From contig NZ_JABFMU010000014.1 in assembly GCF_013359695.1 (NCBI RefSeq), forward strand, positions 1 through 64,000: a stretch of DNA of 64,000 nucleotides, given 5' to 3'. The position numbers and the translations under genes are program-made. This document shows positions 15,273 to 23,728 of the stretch, in pieces; the first letter of the stretch is position 1, and every line of letters starts with the position of its first letter. Under the pieces are notes generated by a model. That model was not told the DNA's origin, did not search any database, and saw only the letters and a list, made by a program, of their open reading frames with translations. This DNA is from Pseudomonas sp. C2B4 (GTDB lineage: Bacteria; Pseudomonadota; Gammaproteobacteria; Pseudomonadales; Pseudomonadaceae).

Positions 15273-16658
15273 TCAGTCCGACTTAGGATTATTCAGCGCA
15301 TTGAGCGTGGTCATGATGCTGTCGCTCTGGGCGCGCAACCTGGCCACCAGGGAGTCCATCGCCGTGTACTTGGCGGTCAGGCTCGTCTGCAGGCTCACCA
15401 TCCGCGCATCGAGAGCGTCCTGCTGCTTTTTCAGGTCAGTCAGGCTGTCGCTCAAGCTCGCCGAACGCGCGGCAAAAACCCCGGTGGTTTTCTGCGCGAA
15501 GGTGTCCGTGGCGGTCTTCATGCGCGCCAGCAAACCGGTATCGCCGGCAAAGATGCCGTTGATGTCGGCGGCATTGGTGAGCGCCGCAGCATCAAACACT
15601 TTGTCGTTGATCGACAGCAATCCGGTCTTCTGATCGGTCTGGACACCAAACTGAGCAAGGGACTTCATATCACCTGTGCCGCCCATGGCGTTCAACTCGG
15701 TACGTACCGACGACAACAGCGAACGCAGTGACGCGTCACCTGTCAGAGCACCCGCCGTCATTGTACCGTCGGCGTTGGTGGTGACCTGGGTCTCAGCGTT
15801 GGCAGCCTTGATCAGCGCGTTGTAGGTGTCGACAAAACCCTTGACCGACGACTTGAGCGTCGCCTTGTCGGCAGCTACGGTGATAGTGGCTGGCGTCGCC
15901 GCACCACCACCGGACGGCGTCGGAGAAACGCCTGTCAGCTTGAGGGTGATTCCGCTTACCGCATCGGCAATGGTATTGCTCTTGGACTCCATCGCCACGC
16001 CATCGAGCTTGTAGAGGGCATTCTGCGGTGTGGCGAGAACGGAGGTGCCAGTCTCCAGACCAGAGTTACCCGACAAAGTCAGGTCCGAACCGACACCGGT
16101 CTTGCTGGAGGTCAGCACCATCCGGGAACCGTTGGCATCGGTCAGGATGTTGGCGCTCAAGCCCTGGTTCGCGTACTGGGAGTTGATCGAGTCACGGACC
16201 TGCTGCAACGTCGCGCCGGCAGGAATGCTGACGTCGAAGGTGTCGCTGCCCTGCTTGATGCTCAGCGTGGTCGGCGACGCACCGGCGTTGATCACCGAAG
16301 AGGCGCCGTCGGCGTAGACCTTGGTGGAAATTTTCGATGAGGTCGCTAACTGGGTCACCAGCAGCGAGAAGCTGCCCGCTGCCGCACCGTTACTGGTGGT
16401 CACGGTGGCGACTTTTTCATCGGAAGACGTACCGTTCAACCCGCTGAAGCTGGAGGCGGTCTTCATGTTTTCCAACGCGCCACGGAAGGCATCCAGTGCC
16501 GCCTGGATTTTGCCGATCGACGACAGCGAGGTGGTTGCTTTCAGCGTCTGATTGTTGATTTGCGTCTGTTTTGGTGCTCTCTCGGAGTCCACCAAAGACT
16601 TCACAATCGCTTGGGTATCGATGTTCGAACCAATACCGCTAACCGATGTACCCGCCAT
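15273..16658 (-). CDS. fliD: Flagellar filament cap protein FliD
   Basis: FliD (HAP2) is exported and forms the filament cap that folds flagellin at the tip; in P. aeruginosa it also binds mucin. The 461-residue protein has the conserved N-terminus (SGIGSNIDTQAIVKSLVDSE) and a variable Ser/Thr/Gly-rich middle (domains D2/D3). The coiled-coil C-terminus (LTDLKKQQDALDARMVSLQ ... MDSLVARLRAQSDSIMTTL) is complete. The ATG has a GGAGAGAGG Shine-Dalgarno immediately upstream. Confidence 0.95.
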   Translation of the reverse strand: MAGTSVSGIGSNIDTQAIVKSLVDSERAPKQTQINNQTLKATTSLSSIGKIQAALDAFRGALENMKTASSFSGLNGTSSDEKVATVTTSNGAAAGSFSLLVTQLATSSKISTKVYADGASSVINAGASPTTLSIKQGSDTFDVSIPAGATLQQVRDSINSQYANQGLSANILTDANGSRMVLTSSKTGVGSDLTLSGNSGLETGTSVLATPQNALYKLDGVAMESKSNTIADAVSGITLKLTGVSPTPSGGGAATPATITVAADKATLKSSVKGFVDTYNALIKAANAETQVTTNADGTMTAGALTGDASLRSLLSSVRTELNAMGGTGDMKSLAQFGVQTDQKTGLLSINDKVFDAAALTNAADINGIFAGDTGLLARMKTATDTFAQKTTGVFAARSASLSDSLTDLKKQQDALDARMVSLQTSLTAKYTAMDSLVARLRAQSDSIMTTLNALNNPKSD

Positions 16659-16739
16659 CCTCTCTCTCCTTATCCAGTGGCTGCCGTTTTCTTGACCGCA
16701 ATCGCGTTAAACGGCTACAGCAACAAAATTCATGCCAGC

Positions 16740-17090
16740 TCAGACTTTGTCGTCAAACAACAAACTGCTGGCGTCCGACAGGCTTTGGGCCAGTTTCAGT
16801 GCAGCTTCCGACGGGATCTGGCGAATCACGAGCCCCGTTTCGGTGGCGATGACCTTGACCACAACGCGGCCAGTGGAGTCATCAATGGAAAAATCCAGAT
16901 TGCGCTGGGCAGCCTGGACGAACTCCTGAATATCGGTCACGGCCTTTTCAAGTTCGTCGCGCTTGGGCTCGGAACCCGGCTTAGCGACGTTTTCAGTCTT
17001 GGGCTGATCCTGTTTGGCAGTGACGGTCGGCGTTGCGCCCTGAGGGGCAACGGCAGGATAAGACAGGTTCAACTTGACGCTCATGTCCAT
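16740..17090 (-). CDS. flaG: Flagellar protein FlaG (FleL)
   Basis: This is a 116-residue FlaG-family protein. Its C-terminal half has the family core (VQAAQRNLDFSIDDSTGRVV followed by VKVIATETGLVIRQIPSEAALKLAQ). FlaG limits filament length in P. fluorescens. The start is the ATG at 17090, with GAGGAG seven bases before; the frame extends 5 codons upstream without support. It sits between fliC and fliD, after the fliC terminator. Confidence 0.9.
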   Translation of the reverse strand: MDMSVKLNLSYPAVAPQGATPTVTAKQDQPKTENVAKPGSEPKRDELEKAVTDIQEFVQAAQRNLDFSIDDSTGRVVVKVIATETGLVIRQIPSEAALKLAQSLSDASSLLFDDKV

Positions 17091-17114
17091 GTTAAATCTC
17101 CTCATCGCTCAAAA

Positions 17115-17142
17115 GACAAAAGGGCACGTAAACGCGCCCTTC
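17115..17142 (-). terminator. Intrinsic terminator after fliC
   Basis: The minus strand reads AGGGCGCG-TTTA-CGTGCCCT, an 8-bp stem including one G-U pair, followed by TTTGTCTTTT. It lies 25 nt after the fliC stop and probably causes most fliC transcripts to end there, with partial read-through into flaG. Confidence 0.75.
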
Positions 17143-17164
17143 CGTCATTCACAAAGTGCCGGAA

Positions 17165-18610
17165 TTAACCGAGCAGCTTCAGCACAGCCGATGGCAGCTG
17201 GTTAGCCTGGGACAGGATCGCGGTGGAAGCCTGTTGCAGGGTTTGCTGCTTGGTCAGCTGAGCGGTTTCAGCGGCGAAGTCAACGTCCTGGATCACGCCA
17301 CGAGCAGAAGTGGAGTTGTCCGAGATGGAGCGCAGGTTGGCCACGGTGCTGTCGAAACGGTTTTGTACCGCACCGAGGTCAGCACGCTGGGAGTCGATAG
17401 CCGAGATCGCCTGGCTGATCACGTCGATGGCGTTCTGAGCGTTGGCTGCAGTAGTCACGTCAGTGGCGGCAACAGTGGTTTTGGCCGAGCTGGCAGTAGT
17501 AGCGGCACCGAACAGACCGGTCACACCAGCGCCGCTCATCGAGTAGCTGTTGGCGGAGTTCAGGGAAACAGCACCAGTCACCTGGATAGCGGTTGCAGCG
17601 GCAGCAACGCCAGCACCGAAGTTACCGGCACCGTCTTTGGCAGCAACAGTGATACCAGCGATTGCGCCAGCGTCACCACCGTTCAGGGTGATGTTCTCAC
17701 CGGTGTCGGATTTAACCGACAGGGAACCTGCCTTGGCATCGTAGTTAACGCTGATGCCCAGTTTGGCGGCGTTGGATTTCAGTTGGTCAGCCAGTTCAGC
17801 GGTGGTGGTAACACCTACCATGCTTACTGCGGTACCGGTACCGACTTGAACGGTGAAGTTGGCGCTGGCTGGAGTAGCGGCCAGGATGGCTGCAGTGTTG
17901 ACAGCAAATTTAGCTTCAGTGCTGGCGCTGGCAGTAACACCGCCAACGGCTGCGGTATTGATCTGTGCAGCGGTAGCCTTAGCCGAAGAACCTGCAGCAA
18001 CGGTGAAGGTAGCGGTCTGGCCACCACCAACGAGCGTCAGGGCACCACCAGCGACACCAGTGGCGCTTGGCGCGATTGCCATGCTTTTCACTTGCTGGGA
18101 GCCAATGTTGTTAGCCGATACGTCGCCCAGAGTCATGTTGATGGTCTGGTTGGCGTTGGCGCCTACCTGGAACTGGGTAGTACCGAAAGAACCGTCCAGC
18201 AGGTTACGACCACCGAAGGTAGTGGTGGTGGAGATACGGGTCAGTTCGGCAGTCAGAGCAGCGTATTCAGCGTTGTTCGACTTACGGTCGTCATCGCTTG
18301 GCGAGCCGTTGGCGGAAGCCAGGGCCAGGGTACGCATTTTCTGCAGGATGTTGGTGGATTCTTGCATCGCGCCTTCAGCAGTTTGCGCGATGGAGATACC
18401 GTCACCGGCGTTCTTGATGGCTGCGCCCAGGCCGTTGATTTGGCTGGTCAGACGGTTGGAAATCTGCAGGCCAGCGGCGTCGTCTTTAGCGCTGTTGATA
18501 CGCAGGCCGGAGGACAGGCGCTGCATCGAAGTTTGCAGATTGCCGGAAGCTTTGTTCAGGTTGTTCTGAACGGTCAAGGAAGCAAGGTTGGTGTTTACGG
18601 TTAAAGCCAT
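17165..18610 (-). CDS. fliC: Flagellin FliC
   Basis: This is the filament subunit, 481 residues. The N-terminal D0/D1 region ([19 protein letters not shown] through [19 protein letters not shown]) and the C-terminal D1/D0 region ([20 protein letters not shown] to the terminal LKLLG) are strongly conserved. The central part (about residues 170-390) is Ala/Thr/Gly/Val-rich and variable, giving the surface-exposed D2/D3 domains. It has a strong FliA promoter and its own terminator. The adjacent acyl synthase gene suggests the filament may be glycosylated or otherwise modified, which the sequence cannot prove. Confidence 0.97.
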   Translation of the reverse strand: MALTVNTNLASLTVQNNLNKASGNLQTSMQRLSSGLRINSAKDDAAGLQISNRLTSQINGLGAAIKNAGDGISIAQTAEGAMQESTNILQKMRTLALASANGSPSDDDRKSNNAEYAALTAELTRISTTTTFGGRNLLDGSFGTTQFQVGANANQTINMTLGDVSANNIGSQQVKSMAIAPSATGVAGGALTLVGGGQTATFTVAAGSSAKATAAQINTAAVGGVTASASTEAKFAVNTAAILAATPASANFTVQVGTGTAVSMVGVTTTAELADQLKSNAAKLGISVNYDAKAGSLSVKSDTGENITLNGGDAGAIAGITVAAKDGAGNFGAGVAAAATAIQVTGAVSLNSANSYSMSGAGVTGLFGAATTASSAKTTVAATDVTTAANAQNAIDVISQAISAIDSQRADLGAVQNRFDSTVANLRSISDNSTSARGVIQDVDFAAETAQLTKQQTLQQASTAILSQANQLPSAVLKLLG

Positions 18611-18690
18611 GACGAAATCCTCGTTGGATGGATACTGCGGCTTCCGGCCCTGGCAACCGCCGGGTGTGGCCTAGAGAACCTACGTAATAG

Positions 18691-18718
18691 TTATCGTCGT
18701 GGGACCCGTTTGCTTGAG
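18691..18718 (-). promoter_or_regulatory. FliA (sigma-28) promoter of fliC
   Basis: The minus strand reads CTCAAGCA, 12 nt, then GACGATAA, very close to the Pseudomonas FliA pattern. An A-rich stretch (AAAAAATTCAAAAAAACCCC) lies just upstream of the -35, like an UP element. The expected start is about 75 nt before the fliC ATG. Confidence 0.88.
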
Positions 18719-18802
18719 GGGTTTTTTTGAATTTTTTAGTGGCAGGGTGCCAGCCCTTTATTTTCAAGGGTTTAGAGCCAGAAAGCCGGCGCCAGAAAAA
18801 CG

Positions 18803-18842
18803 AAAAACGCCCGGAAGCTTGAATTTCCGGGCGTTTTTTTTT
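18803..18842. terminator. Intrinsic terminator after the ketoacyl synthase III gene
   Basis: AAAAACGCCCGGAA and TTCCGGGCGTTTTT form a long GC-rich stem with a 7-nt centre and T-runs on both strands. It lies about 20 nt after the ketoacyl synthase stop and insulates the fliC promoter. Confidence 0.9.
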
Positions 18843-18861
18843 GCCGTTCCGATCGAGTGGA

Positions 18862-19791
18862 TCAGCCGCGATAGAGAATCGCCGAACCCCACGACAGGCC
18901 TACGCCAAAGCCGCTGATGGCCACACGTGTCCACTTCGAATCGAACACATGATTCTGCAACAGCAGCGGAATGCTCGACGACACCGTGTTACCGGTTTCC
19001 AGCATGTCCTTGACGAACTTCTCCGGCTCGCCTTCTTCGAAACGGCGCGCCACCGCATCGACGATGGCCGCACTGCCCTGGTGAATGCAGAAGGCGTCGA
19101 TATCACTGGCCTGCAGATGCGATTCGTCCAGCAGCTCATGCAAATGCGCCGGGACTTTGAGCAAGGCAAAGTTGAAGACCTGGCGGCCATTCATGAAGAA
19201 CACACCGTCGGTGACCTTCAGGTGCGGAGCACCGGAGCCATCAGTGCCGAACTTCGACTTGCCCAGTTGCCAGATCGGGTCTTCGCCCATCCAGGTCGCG
19301 GTGGCGGCATCGCCGAACAGCATGGTGGTATTGCGGTCTTCCGGATCGACGATCTTCGAATAAGGATCAGCGGTGATCAGCAGGCCGTTCTTCAGCCCTG
19401 CCGCTTCCATGAAGCCTTTGATCGCATAGATGCCATAGACATAACCGGAACAGCCCAGGGAAATATCGAACGCGGCAACGTGAGTCGGCAAGCCCAGCTT
19501 GTCCTGCACGATCGCAGCGGTGTGCGGCAATCCTTCTTCGTCACCGTTCTGGGTGACGACGATCAGGCAGTCGATGGATTCACGCTTGAGTTCGGGACTG
19601 GCGGCGAACAGCGCATTGGCGGCTTCGACACACAGATCGGAGGTTTCCTGATCGGCATCCATGCGCGGCAAAAACGCCGAACCGATCTTGCCAAGGATGA
19701 AGGTTTCGTCCTTGTCGAACTTTGCACCCTGGGCGTAGTTATCAACCCCGGCTGTCGGCACGTAACTCGCTATATTTTTTATGCCAATCAT
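18862..19791 (-). CDS. Beta-ketoacyl-ACP synthase III (FabH-like)
   Basis: This 309-residue FabH-family condensing enzyme has an intact triad: Cys114 (DISLGCSGYVYG), His237 (FCIHQGS, in place of the usual PHQAN) and Asn268 (GNTVSSS). Such enzymes condense an acyl-CoA with malonyl-ACP. Its place between flgL and fliC is where Pseudomonas carries flagellin glycosylation genes, and P. putida has a similar gene there. A role in making an acyl group for a flagellin sugar is therefore a reasonable inference, not shown. I chose the ATG at 19791 (MIGIKNIASYVP); the upstream open frame adds 36 residues with no homology pattern. It is not the housekeeping fabH by context. Confidence 0.85.
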   Translation of the reverse strand: MIGIKNIASYVPTAGVDNYAQGAKFDKDETFILGKIGSAFLPRMDADQETSDLCVEAANALFAASPELKRESIDCLIVVTQNGDEEGLPHTAAIVQDKLGLPTHVAAFDISLGCSGYVYGIYAIKGFMEAAGLKNGLLITADPYSKIVDPEDRNTTMLFGDAATATWMGEDPIWQLGKSKFGTDGSGAPHLKVTDGVFFMNGRQVFNFALLKVPAHLHELLDESHLQASDIDAFCIHQGSAAIVDAVARRFEEGEPEKFVKDMLETGNTVSSSIPLLLQNHVFDSKWTRVAISGFGVGLSWGSAILYRG

Positions 19792-20041
19792 TATGGCTTC
19801 CCAATAATAAACAGCTGAACATCGCCGCTCGCTGAATCGAGGGCGTCTACAGTCGGGGCCAGGCCCCAGAAGAGCAAACGTCGGGATCCAAGCAAACACC
19901 TTGAACAGCCCGCCACCTTCACCGCCCGCAGACAGGATACAGTGAAGATGCGCGTTTTGACTGGCGGGTCACTCAGAGATCGGCGCTTTATTTGATTTTG
20001 TGGTCCGGATCCTGCCCGGCCCTGCCCTGCTTAATACAAAA
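19792..20041. other. Intergenic region upstream of the ketoacyl synthase gene
   Basis: About 250 bp without a gene. I see no convincing RpoN (no GG-N10-GC match) or FliA promoter. There is a short palindrome GGGGCCAGGCCCC at 19855-19867. A promoter for the ketoacyl synthase gene must lie here if the flgL terminator works. Confidence 0.5.
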
Positions 20042-20083
20042 AAAAGGCAAAAAAAAGCCAGCCCCCTATACCGGGGACTGGCT
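20042..20083 (-). terminator. Intrinsic terminator after flgL
   Basis: The minus strand reads AGCCAGTCCCC-GGTATA-GGGGGCTGGCT followed by a run of T, broken once. It lies 20 nt after the flgL stop and ends the flgFGHIJKL operon. Confidence 0.9.
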
Positions 20084-20102
20084 GCGAGCGGTCAGGACCG
20101 AC

Positions 20103-21695
20103 TCAAAGCTTGTTGAACAGGCTCAGCTGGGAAACCTTGGCGAACGCCAGTTGCGCGGCCTGCAGCATGGTCTGCTGAAGGGTCAGGCGCGTCAGCACTT
20201 CCGCCGGGTCGATATCCCTGATTCCGCTCGTGGTCGACTCGTTGATCAGGCCGGTGCTCGTGTTCTGCTCGCTCTGCATATCCATCACATTACCCCGGGC
20301 ACCGATCGCACCACGCGCCAGGTCGACCTGGTTCTTGGAGTTGTTCAGGTTGGCAATGGACGAAGCGATCGCGTCTGACAGAAAACGCTGTGCAGCCGGA
20401 TTGCCATCGGTCGGCGCATCAAGTGCCGAACGCAGCTGGCTGATGGTGTCGAGGACGTTCTGGGTCTGGTGGGTATTAACAGCGATATCGAATTGATCAC
20501 CCGCCGCCGGCGTCGGTGGCGTGCCGCCGAGGGTAAAGCTGACACCCGCCGCCGTTGCCACACCGGCCGTCACGGTTCCGGTGGTGACCGGTGTGCTGGT
20601 GCTGGTCAACGGGCGCGCATACAGCTCAAAGGTCCCGGGACCGGTGAACTTCAGGACCGCCCCGCCTTCCGGGAAGAAGCTTTTGTAATCGGCGGCGTTG
20701 GTTACTGCTGTCTGGCTGATGATGGCCGTCGATGTGTTGCTCGGCGCACGGTTGCTGACGAAGCTGTCCGGCTTGGCTGTCAGCTGGAAGCTGTGACCGG
20801 CGATCACGGCATCGGCACTGGCGGTGTCGGCTGGGTTGTCACCCGGCTGGAAAGTGATATCCAGCTTAAAAGTCACGCCACGGAAATTGATGTCGGAACC
20901 GCCTTTGGCGTTCGGGTCAAACGTGCCGCCCTGGGTCGATTCGGCGGTCACGTCGTTACCCAGGGCATCCGTGATCACATACTGGGTGCTGCTGGAAAAT
21001 GACAGGGTGTAAGGCTGACCGTTGCGGAAGTTCGCATCGAAGTCCGGACCGGAGCTCACCAGGCCAGGCGACAGGGCAACACGCCCGTCATCGACGGCCG
21101 GCGCGGTCATGGTGGTCGAACTGCGGGCGGCATTGATTGCCTGCTGGAACACATCCCAACCGGTATCGTTCAGGCCCAGCGACATCGAGTCACCGATCTT
21201 CAGCTCCAGCTGGGTCTGGTCACCCTGGTAGCTGTAGGTGCCATCGCTGTTTTTCACAAAAGGCTGGGTGTTGTTGCTGGCGCCGGAGAAGATGTACTTG
21301 CCGTTGGCGTCCTTGCTGTTCATCAGGCTCAGCAATTGCTCTTCCGATTGCTTGAGCTCGGCCGCAATGGATTTACGGTCATCGTCGTTCAACGAACCGC
21401 CACCGGCACGCACGGCCAGTTCACTGACTTTCTGCAGCGTGTTGTTAATGGCGTCCAGCACGCTTTCTTCCTGCGCCTGGGCGGTGTTCAACGCGTTGAT
21501 GTTGGTGGTGTACTGGCCCAACATGGCCTTTTGCTGGTCCAGTTGCAGCAACCGGGCCGCACCCACCGGATCATCCGAGGCGGTCGTGACCTTAAGGTTG
21601 CTGCTGGCCTGCTCGGCCGTTTTCATCACGTTATTGAGGTTGCGCGAATAGTTGGCAGCCGTCGTTGCGTAATACTGTGCGGTAGAAATGCGCAT
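20103..21695 (-). CDS. flgL: Flagellar hook-associated protein 3 FlgL
   Basis: FlgL joins hook and filament. The 530-residue protein has the flagellin-like N-terminus (MRISTAQYYATTAANYSRNL) and C-terminus (DPAEVLTRLTLQQTMLQAAQ). The middle (about 150-420) is much longer than in enteric FlgL (about 317 aa) and contains Gly/Thr/Ser-rich beta segments. A large FlgL is common in fluorescent pseudomonads. It begins 13 nt after flgK and is last in flgFGHIJKL. Confidence 0.95.
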   Translation of the reverse strand: MRISTAQYYATTAANYSRNLNNVMKTAEQASSNLKVTTASDDPVGAARLLQLDQQKAMLGQYTTNINALNTAQAQEESVLDAINNTLQKVSELAVRAGGGSLNDDDRKSIAAELKQSEEQLLSLMNSKDANGKYIFSGASNNTQPFVKNSDGTYSYQGDQTQLELKIGDSMSLGLNDTGWDVFQQAINAARSSTTMTAPAVDDGRVALSPGLVSSGPDFDANFRNGQPYTLSFSSSTQYVITDALGNDVTAESTQGGTFDPNAKGGSDINFRGVTFKLDITFQPGDNPADTASADAVIAGHSFQLTAKPDSFVSNRAPSNTSTAIISQTAVTNAADYKSFFPEGGAVLKFTGPGTFELYARPLTSTSTPVTTGTVTAGVATAAGVSFTLGGTPPTPAAGDQFDIAVNTHQTQNVLDTISQLRSALDAPTDGNPAAQRFLSDAIASSIANLNNSKNQVDLARGAIGARGNVMDMQSEQNTSTGLINESTTSGIRDIDPAEVLTRLTLQQTMLQAAQLAFAKVSQLSLFNKL

Positions 21696-21708
21696 GTTCT
21701 ACGGCTCC

Positions 21709-23718
21709 TTAAAGGGCATTGATCAGAGTGCTGAAAATTTCCTGCGCAGTCTTGATGATCTGCGAAGAGGCCGTGTAGTACTGCTGATACTTGGTCAGGT
21801 TGCCCGCCTCTTCATCGAGATCGACACCCGACAGCGAGTCACGGGCATTGCGTGCGCCGGTCACGATGGTGTCGGTAGCCGTGGCATCCATCTGACCCTG
21901 CTTGGTCAGGGAACCCACGGTTGTCACCAGACCACCGTAAGCCTCGGTAAAGCTCACGCCCGGACTGGTGGCGCTGGCACCGACCGTGGCTTTGGATTGC
22001 AGACCGAGCAGCGCCTGGGCGTTGCGGTTGTCGGTACTGCTGGCCGAGGTCATGCCGATGTTGAAGCTGTCACCCGATGCCGGGCTGCCGCTGACGGTCA
22101 TCGCCACATTGAAGCTTTTGGCGTTGCCGCCGGCATCGGTGTAAGGCACGGCGATGTTCAGATCGTTGTTCTGGCCAGGCACGATGCTGCCGGTACCAAT
22201 GCTGGTGCCCTTGGAGTCGAATACTTCATAGGCGTTGGCACTGGTCATCACCAGCCGAACCGGCATCGACGCCTTGACAGCCGATTGCAACTCCAGACGT
22301 TGAACTGGATCGTAGATATCCAAAGCCGTGCTGAGGTTCGGTTGGCTGACCGCACCGGTACCGTCGTTGCCCGAGGCTTTGGTCGACGTCAGCGGAGCGG
22401 CCGTGGCCAGGGTCTTGGTGTCGGTCATGACCGTGGCCATGTCCGCGGCAGCACTGCGGGTCGGGGTAATTTTGAACGTGTCGCCGGCGGCAACCGGACC
22501 GGCGTTCAGGCTCAGGCTGAAGCCATCGATGACCGGCGCAGGCGTCGCACCCAACGTGAAAGTGCCCATATCGGTGTTATCCGACAGGCGCTTCACGCTG
22601 TAACCGGTGGCACTGGTGAATGTCACCTGGTAATCGCTGCCCGCCAGCTTGCTGGTATCGCTGATGGTGACGTTCAGGTTGCCGGAGGCCGGGTTGTTGC
22701 TGGCGTTGGCAATGCTGCGCTGACTGATGGCCGCCGCACTGTTGATGTTATTGAACAGCGCTGCGCCGAAATTGCCGTTCTGGTCCAGACCCTGGCCCAA
22801 CTGCTTGTTGACCTGATCGGCCACGACCATGGCGATGCGCCCCAGGCCATTGACCGCAGGCGTCAGCACTTCGTTGCGATAACGCACCAGGCCGCCCATC
22901 TCGCCACCGCTCATCACGCTGGTGATGTCGATCGACGAACCGTTGCGATCCATGATGATAGTGGAACGGGTCGGGTCGGCCGGGTCGGGGGCGACGCGCA
23001 ATTTATTGACGACATCGCCCACGACCAGCGGCTGGCCACTGCCCAGGTAAATGTCGAGACGCCCCTCGGTTTCGGTCACCTGCGTACCAACCAGCTCGCT
23101 GAGCTGGCGAACGGTTTCGTTGCGCTGGTCCAGCAGTTCGTTGGGCGTGCCACCCGAACCGCTGACTTCGGCGATTTTTTTGTTGTACGCCGCAACGGTC
23201 GATGCCAGTTTGTTGACCTGATCGGCCATCGAACCCAACTGATCGTTGATGTAGGTGTTTTGCTGCGACAACTGCTGGGAGATGGCATTGAAGCGGCTGC
23301 TCAAGCCCTGGGCATTGGTCAGCAATGCCTGACGCGCGGCATTGTCGTTGGAGTTGCCGGCCAGGGTTTGCAAGGACGAGAAGAACGCCTGCAGTGATTT
23401 GGTTACGCCGGTACCACTGTCGGACAGCAACTTGTCGACCTGGGTGGCCTGGCCCAGATAAGCCTGCGCGTCGCTGTTGAGCGAGGTGGTGGTCTGCAAC
23501 TGCGCATCGAGGTAGCTGTTGTACACCCGACGCACATCGGCCAGCGTGGTGCCGGTGCCGATGAACACATTGCCATACTGAATAGAATTCTTGCTGTTCT
23601 GTACAGTTTGTTGGCGCGAGTACCCGACGGTATCGACGTTGGAAATGTTATTACCGGTCGTCACCAGGGACGCGTGACTGGCGGACAATCCCGACATTCC
23701 GATGTTGAGCAAACTCAT
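21709..23718 (-). CDS. flgK: Flagellar hook-associated protein 1 FlgK
   Basis: FlgK is the hook-proximal junction protein, 669 residues. The N-terminal rod/hook signature is clear (MSLLNIGMSGLSASHASLVT then NNISNVDTVGYSRQ). The C-terminal pattern SGVDLDEEAGNLTKYQQYY and YTASSQIIKTAQEIFSTLI is complete. It is translated 10 nt after flgJ. Confidence 0.96.
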   Translation of the reverse strand: MSLLNIGMSGLSASHASLVTTGNNISNVDTVGYSRQQTVQNSKNSIQYGNVFIGTGTTLADVRRVYNSYLDAQLQTTTSLNSDAQAYLGQATQVDKLLSDSGTGVTKSLQAFFSSLQTLAGNSNDNAARQALLTNAQGLSSRFNAISQQLSQQNTYINDQLGSMADQVNKLASTVAAYNKKIAEVSGSGGTPNELLDQRNETVRQLSELVGTQVTETEGRLDIYLGSGQPLVVGDVVNKLRVAPDPADPTRSTIIMDRNGSSIDITSVMSGGEMGGLVRYRNEVLTPAVNGLGRIAMVVADQVNKQLGQGLDQNGNFGAALFNNINSAAAISQRSIANASNNPASGNLNVTISDTSKLAGSDYQVTFTSATGYSVKRLSDNTDMGTFTLGATPAPVIDGFSLSLNAGPVAAGDTFKITPTRSAAADMATVMTDTKTLATAAPLTSTKASGNDGTGAVSQPNLSTALDIYDPVQRLELQSAVKASMPVRLVMTSANAYEVFDSKGTSIGTGSIVPGQNNDLNIAVPYTDAGGNAKSFNVAMTVSGSPASGDSFNIGMTSASSTDNRNAQALLGLQSKATVGASATSPGVSFTEAYGGLVTTVGSLTKQGQMDATATDTIVTGARNARDSLSGVDLDEEAGNLTKYQQYYTASSQIIKTAQEIFSTLINAL

Positions 23719-23728
23719 GGTTCAGTCC

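Noticed and set aside
16660..16700. FliA-like promoter just before fliD
   Set aside because: TCAAG and CTGGATAA occur, but the spacing is one short, the -10 half matches 5 of 8, and the transcript would start at the Shine-Dalgarno with no leader.
16715..16750. RpoN-like sequence after flaG (TGGCATG ... TTGC)
   Set aside because: GG and GC are 13 nt apart, not 10. RpoN promoters do not tolerate this.
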